Shown piece after piece: positions 61,108 through 64,000 of a stretch of DNA of 64,000 nucleotides. Numbering within the stretch: position 1 is the first letter of the stretch; every line of letters begins with the position of its first letter. A program made the translations under genes and the position numbers. The DNA is from Stichopus chloronotus (lineage: Eukaryota; Echinodermata; Holothuroidea; Aspidochirotida; Stichopodidae), in NCBI GenBank assembly GCA_021234535.1, contig CM037842.1, forward strand, positions 11,710,404 to 11,774,403, in the 5' to 3' direction. Below the pieces are notes generated by a model. That model saw only the letters and a program-made list of their open reading frames with translations. It searched no databases and was not told the DNA's origin.

Positions 61108-61171
61108 CTACGATGAGGTCAATATCAATCCAGTCTGCTGGAATTTGTCTCTGATGTTCTGTAAAAATCCC
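61108..61171 (-). CDS. PPOX: protoporphyrinogen oxidase, short exon (64 bases)
   Basis: Bounded by tgttttag and G|GTGAGT. Read in the phase required by its neighbours it gives GIFTEHQRQIPADWIDIDLI-V, and adding it keeps the PPOX length correct (about 50 residues against 52 in human). The family's usual ISA(L/I)PA motif expected here is not recognisable, so this is the weakest PPOX exon. Confidence 0.65.
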
Positions 61172-62276
61172 CTAAAACAACAATTTTTGAAAAAAGTACT
61201 CTGTACATATTGATAATTCATGTGTATATTTACTGTGTGTGCCCTGGCAAGTATAACCTGCTGAGTGTTCAGCTGATTGTTTGTTTAGAAGAGTTGCATC
61301 AGCTATGAGATTCTTCAACAAAATATAGAGTCGCCGGCTCCAGACATCCTGGAGAGGTCGCCTAAAGATCACAAACTCTCATTTACTCCTAAAACACCTC
61401 AAGGGCCAGGAAATAAATCAGTGAGAAGCCTCAACCACTAACCATGACAAATCAAGTATGGGTCTCAGGAAGTGTCTGTAACAAGTGACAGACATACATT
61501 ATATTGAAACGTAAAAACAACTACCAGTTAGTTGAAAATCTACACTCTCGAAAAAGAGGGAGGAAGAGTTGTGAGGGGGGGGGTGGTGGGGAGGGTGTAG
61601 AGGGAGGGCTGAAAAAGAAATATGAAGCACTTGACTTATAAAAGAAGTTTTTATTCAAGTCAGTATCACTGAAAATTTTCACAAAACTTGTATAAAAGCA
61701 ATGTCAACCAATTTGTTGGAAGAATTACCTGAAGGCCTAACTACAATTGTAATCTGTAACATAAGTAATGGAATGCACATTAAATCAAGGCATAATTGTC
61801 CCATTAGCAGCTAATTTTGAGAATGTTACATTGTTGCTTGCAGTAAAACATGCATATCGAACACATCAATGAAAGGGATCTAGTCAAAAGTTAAAGATGT
61901 TCAGACAGACAATCAAACATGCATACAGACAGACAGATGGACAGACAGACAGGTAGATGGACAGAAAAATGTAATTTAACAAGATCTTGTGAAAGACCCA
62001 CCGAGATAGGAACAGTACTCACCAGACGAGCAAATGGAACAGAAAAATTTATTCGTCTCCAGTATCCCATTTTCAACATGAATTCTGGCCTTCTGTTAGA
62101 CGAAGAAAAGGAACAGAACAAACAAGAAAAAAACAAGAGATTTAGTATTCAAGCAATGAGTTCCAATGTTCAAAAAGGAAGTTTAGCATTAACTTTAATT
62201 ACCTTCATCCCAAACTTCATTTTTAGTAGCATGGAATATTCTTGAAATACAAAGGATACCAAAATATTCAACTCAC
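61172..62276 (-). other. intron of PPOX
   Basis: 1.1 kb with a GACA-type tract at 61900-61965 and a G-rich run near 61575. Confidence 0.8.
61900..61965 (+). repeat. (GACA)n microsatellite with GATG variants
   Basis: Imperfect ACAGACAG and ATGGACAG units. Confidence 0.9.
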
Positions 62277-62455
62277 CCCATCTCGGAAGTCGAGCTTAGT
62301 GCACGGTGTGTTTGTGGAGATGTCGACGTTGTTTTTCTTCAAAAATGAATGTAAGTGGTCTGGGAGATCTTGAAGACCGGACCTCAGGGACCACGAGCTC
62401 CAACGTTCCTTGACAGCCCTCTTGGCGAGAGGTGAGTGGCCCACTGAGGAATCAC
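62277..62455 (-). CDS. PPOX: protoporphyrinogen oxidase, exon with ERWSSWSLR block
   Basis: First PPOX exon visible in the window. The acceptor is catgcag, with 2 bases plus 59 codons ending GGG|GTGAGT. It encodes DSSVGHSPLAKRAVKERWSS, then WSLRSGLQDLP and a segment ending CTKLDFRDG. It matches human ALAERWSQWSLRGGLEMLP. The N-terminal Rossmann FAD domain lies beyond the right edge of the window. Confidence 0.95.
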
Positions 62456-64000
62456 CTGCATGTCATGACAAAAAAAAAAAAAGTATGAGTTTAACACACT
62501 GCTAGGTTGCAAAGTTTGTCACAATAGCCTATGAAGTCAAGTCTCCAATCACAAAAATCATCATGATAATCATGAAAATGTTCTTTACAATGTAACATCA
62601 CAATATGATTTAAAATAACCTGGATTTGGAATACAAATATACTGCACAAATGGACACTTTATTCCCCCCCCCCCATTTCCGTGGGTTCATACTACCTCAC
62701 AGGTCACACTTACACAACAGACTAGAAAATCGTGATGAGATTGTGATTATGTACTGGCTAAGGTATCAGACTCGAATTGAAGTAGAACCCTTGGGCAAGG
62801 AATTCATCTCAAATAGTTTCTTTCCAGTCAGGTAGTAATTGAAAACCAACAAAGGCCTTTTTTGTAGGCACTTAATGCTGCTTTACACTCTCAGAGGATT
62901 TTTAGAGAGCACATGGTTCCGAGGCACAGGGGATTTTGTTTTTCACGCGCCTGGAGCTGCTACACTAGCTGGCTAGGTGTGCTACAGTATATGAGAATAG
63001 ATCATGGTCATTATGGGAAAGCTTATAAATGATCATGCCTTTACTATTACAAAGACAGCAATAATAGACATAGCGAAGATCGTCGACCTTTCTCTCTGTT
63101 GATTACAGGTGACACACAATAAGATGCTGCATCTATGAAGATCATTGGTTTAGCACTGTGTGCAATTCTTGCACTTTTTAAAGAAATTCCTGGCCATAGA
63201 ACAACCCGATCCCCATTTGAGTAATCCACTGAAGGCGTCAATTGAAAGGTAAATTGCAGCTCCTGTGAGACCATTTAACAATCATCTTAATCAGAGTTTT
63301 GTATGTGAACACAGGCATAGGCTTTCACTGGTTAAACGTTACGGTGTGTGAATTAACAGTAGATCAGCAACGATCACCAGAACACACAAATGCATCGTGA
63401 TTTCGATGATGCACTTGTGAGAATATTTTTCCTGACTCTGACAATATAGCATTACTGTAGGATGAGTCTCAAGCTACCAAGGCTTTGTATGATGTATGAA
63501 ATCTGAACAAGGTTCCTCTCTTGAGGTTTATTATGACTACAAAGTTTTCACACCTGTAACCTCGGTTAAAAATGATGGCGCTCTTGTACTCACTGAGATT
63601 CACCCACATACTAAATATGTGATCAACCTAAGCTTCCCTTCTTGAAATATGTTGTTTACAAAATTTCATAATGTAACCCCTGATGAATGACCTTTGGCCT
63701 TTACCAAAATCATACAGTTATCTTGCACTTTATGTAATATACGGCCATTTTAAATATGAGGTCTGTCAAAGCTTCCCTTTATGAGCTATTGTTTAAAATG
63801 TTTCAACAATCTGACCCCTGCTGACCTATTATGACCTTTGACCTTCAAAAAATTTGATGGGGTTCTTCTACTTAAATAGATACATCTACATTTGACGTAT
63901 GAGGTCTGTCCAAGCTTTCCCCCTTCAGGTATAGTGTTTATACAAAGTTTTCAAAATTGTGACCGCTGTTGACGTCAGATGATCTTGAACTTCAACTAAG
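62456..64000 (-). other. upstream intron of PPOX, truncated by the window
   Basis: I could not find the preceding PPOX exon here. The right 500 bases are a tandem repeat. Confidence 0.65.
63500..64000 (+). repeat. tandem repeat, period about 121-143 bp, continuing past the window edge
   Basis: The anchor AAGCTTCCC (or close) occurs at 63509, 63630, 63769 and 63912. Each unit continues with TTGA/ATGA, a GTTTAYAAAATTT block, a TGACCCCTG.TGA block and GACCTTTG(A/G)CCTT. Unit 3 contains TGACCTTTGACCT at 63832-63844. Confidence 0.85.

Overview
The window looks like metazoan nuclear DNA. It is AT-rich, with small exons separated by introns of 0.6-9.5 kb, GT-AG splice sites, many microsatellites and minisatellites, and short non-autonomous DNA transposons. 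The protein families and repeat style suggest a marine deuterostome, most likely an echinoderm (possibly a sea cucumber). That placement is inference. There are no bacterial-type operons, rRNA, tRNA or CRISPR arrays that I can support.

Three loci are well supported because exon phases, exon lengths and protein alignments all agree. (1) Plus strand, 6642-32798: the 3' part of an ERG-type (KCNH) voltage-gated potassium channel gene. Seven coding exons run from the pore turret and selectivity filter through S6, C-linker, cyclic-nucleotide-binding homology domain and a long C-tail to the stop codon. The PAS domain and S1-S5 must lie upstream; I could not find them in 1-6641. (2) Minus strand, 37434-50282: two tandem, complete four-exon genes (gene A, 44580-50282; gene B, 37434-42498). 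They encode small secreted two-domain proteins of about 160 aa: signal peptide, an unrecognised Cys-containing domain, a Pro/Thr linker, and a C-terminal hevein-like CCSPYGYCG domain. All introns are phase 1, and the domain exons have equal length in both copies. (3) Minus strand, 52603-62455: the last six exons of protoporphyrinogen oxidase (PPOX, haem biosynthesis). The N-terminal FAD-binding half lies beyond the right edge.

The rest is intronic and intergenic DNA rich in repeats. These include a roughly 225-bp inverted repeat inside a channel intron, a hAT-like element with a perfect 8-bp target duplication (48074-48633), several foldback elements, three dispersed repeat families, and minisatellites. 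One minisatellite is an array of CACGTG E-boxes and another is a 126-bp repeat with an open Asp/Asn/Gly-rich frame. The right end holds tandem ~130-bp units with direct-repeat TGACCT motifs.

The three loci have unrelated functions: membrane excitability, a secreted putative glycan-binding protein, and mitochondrial haem synthesis. Nothing suggests they act together; they are simply neighbours. The most novel item is the tandem pair of hevein-like secreted genes.
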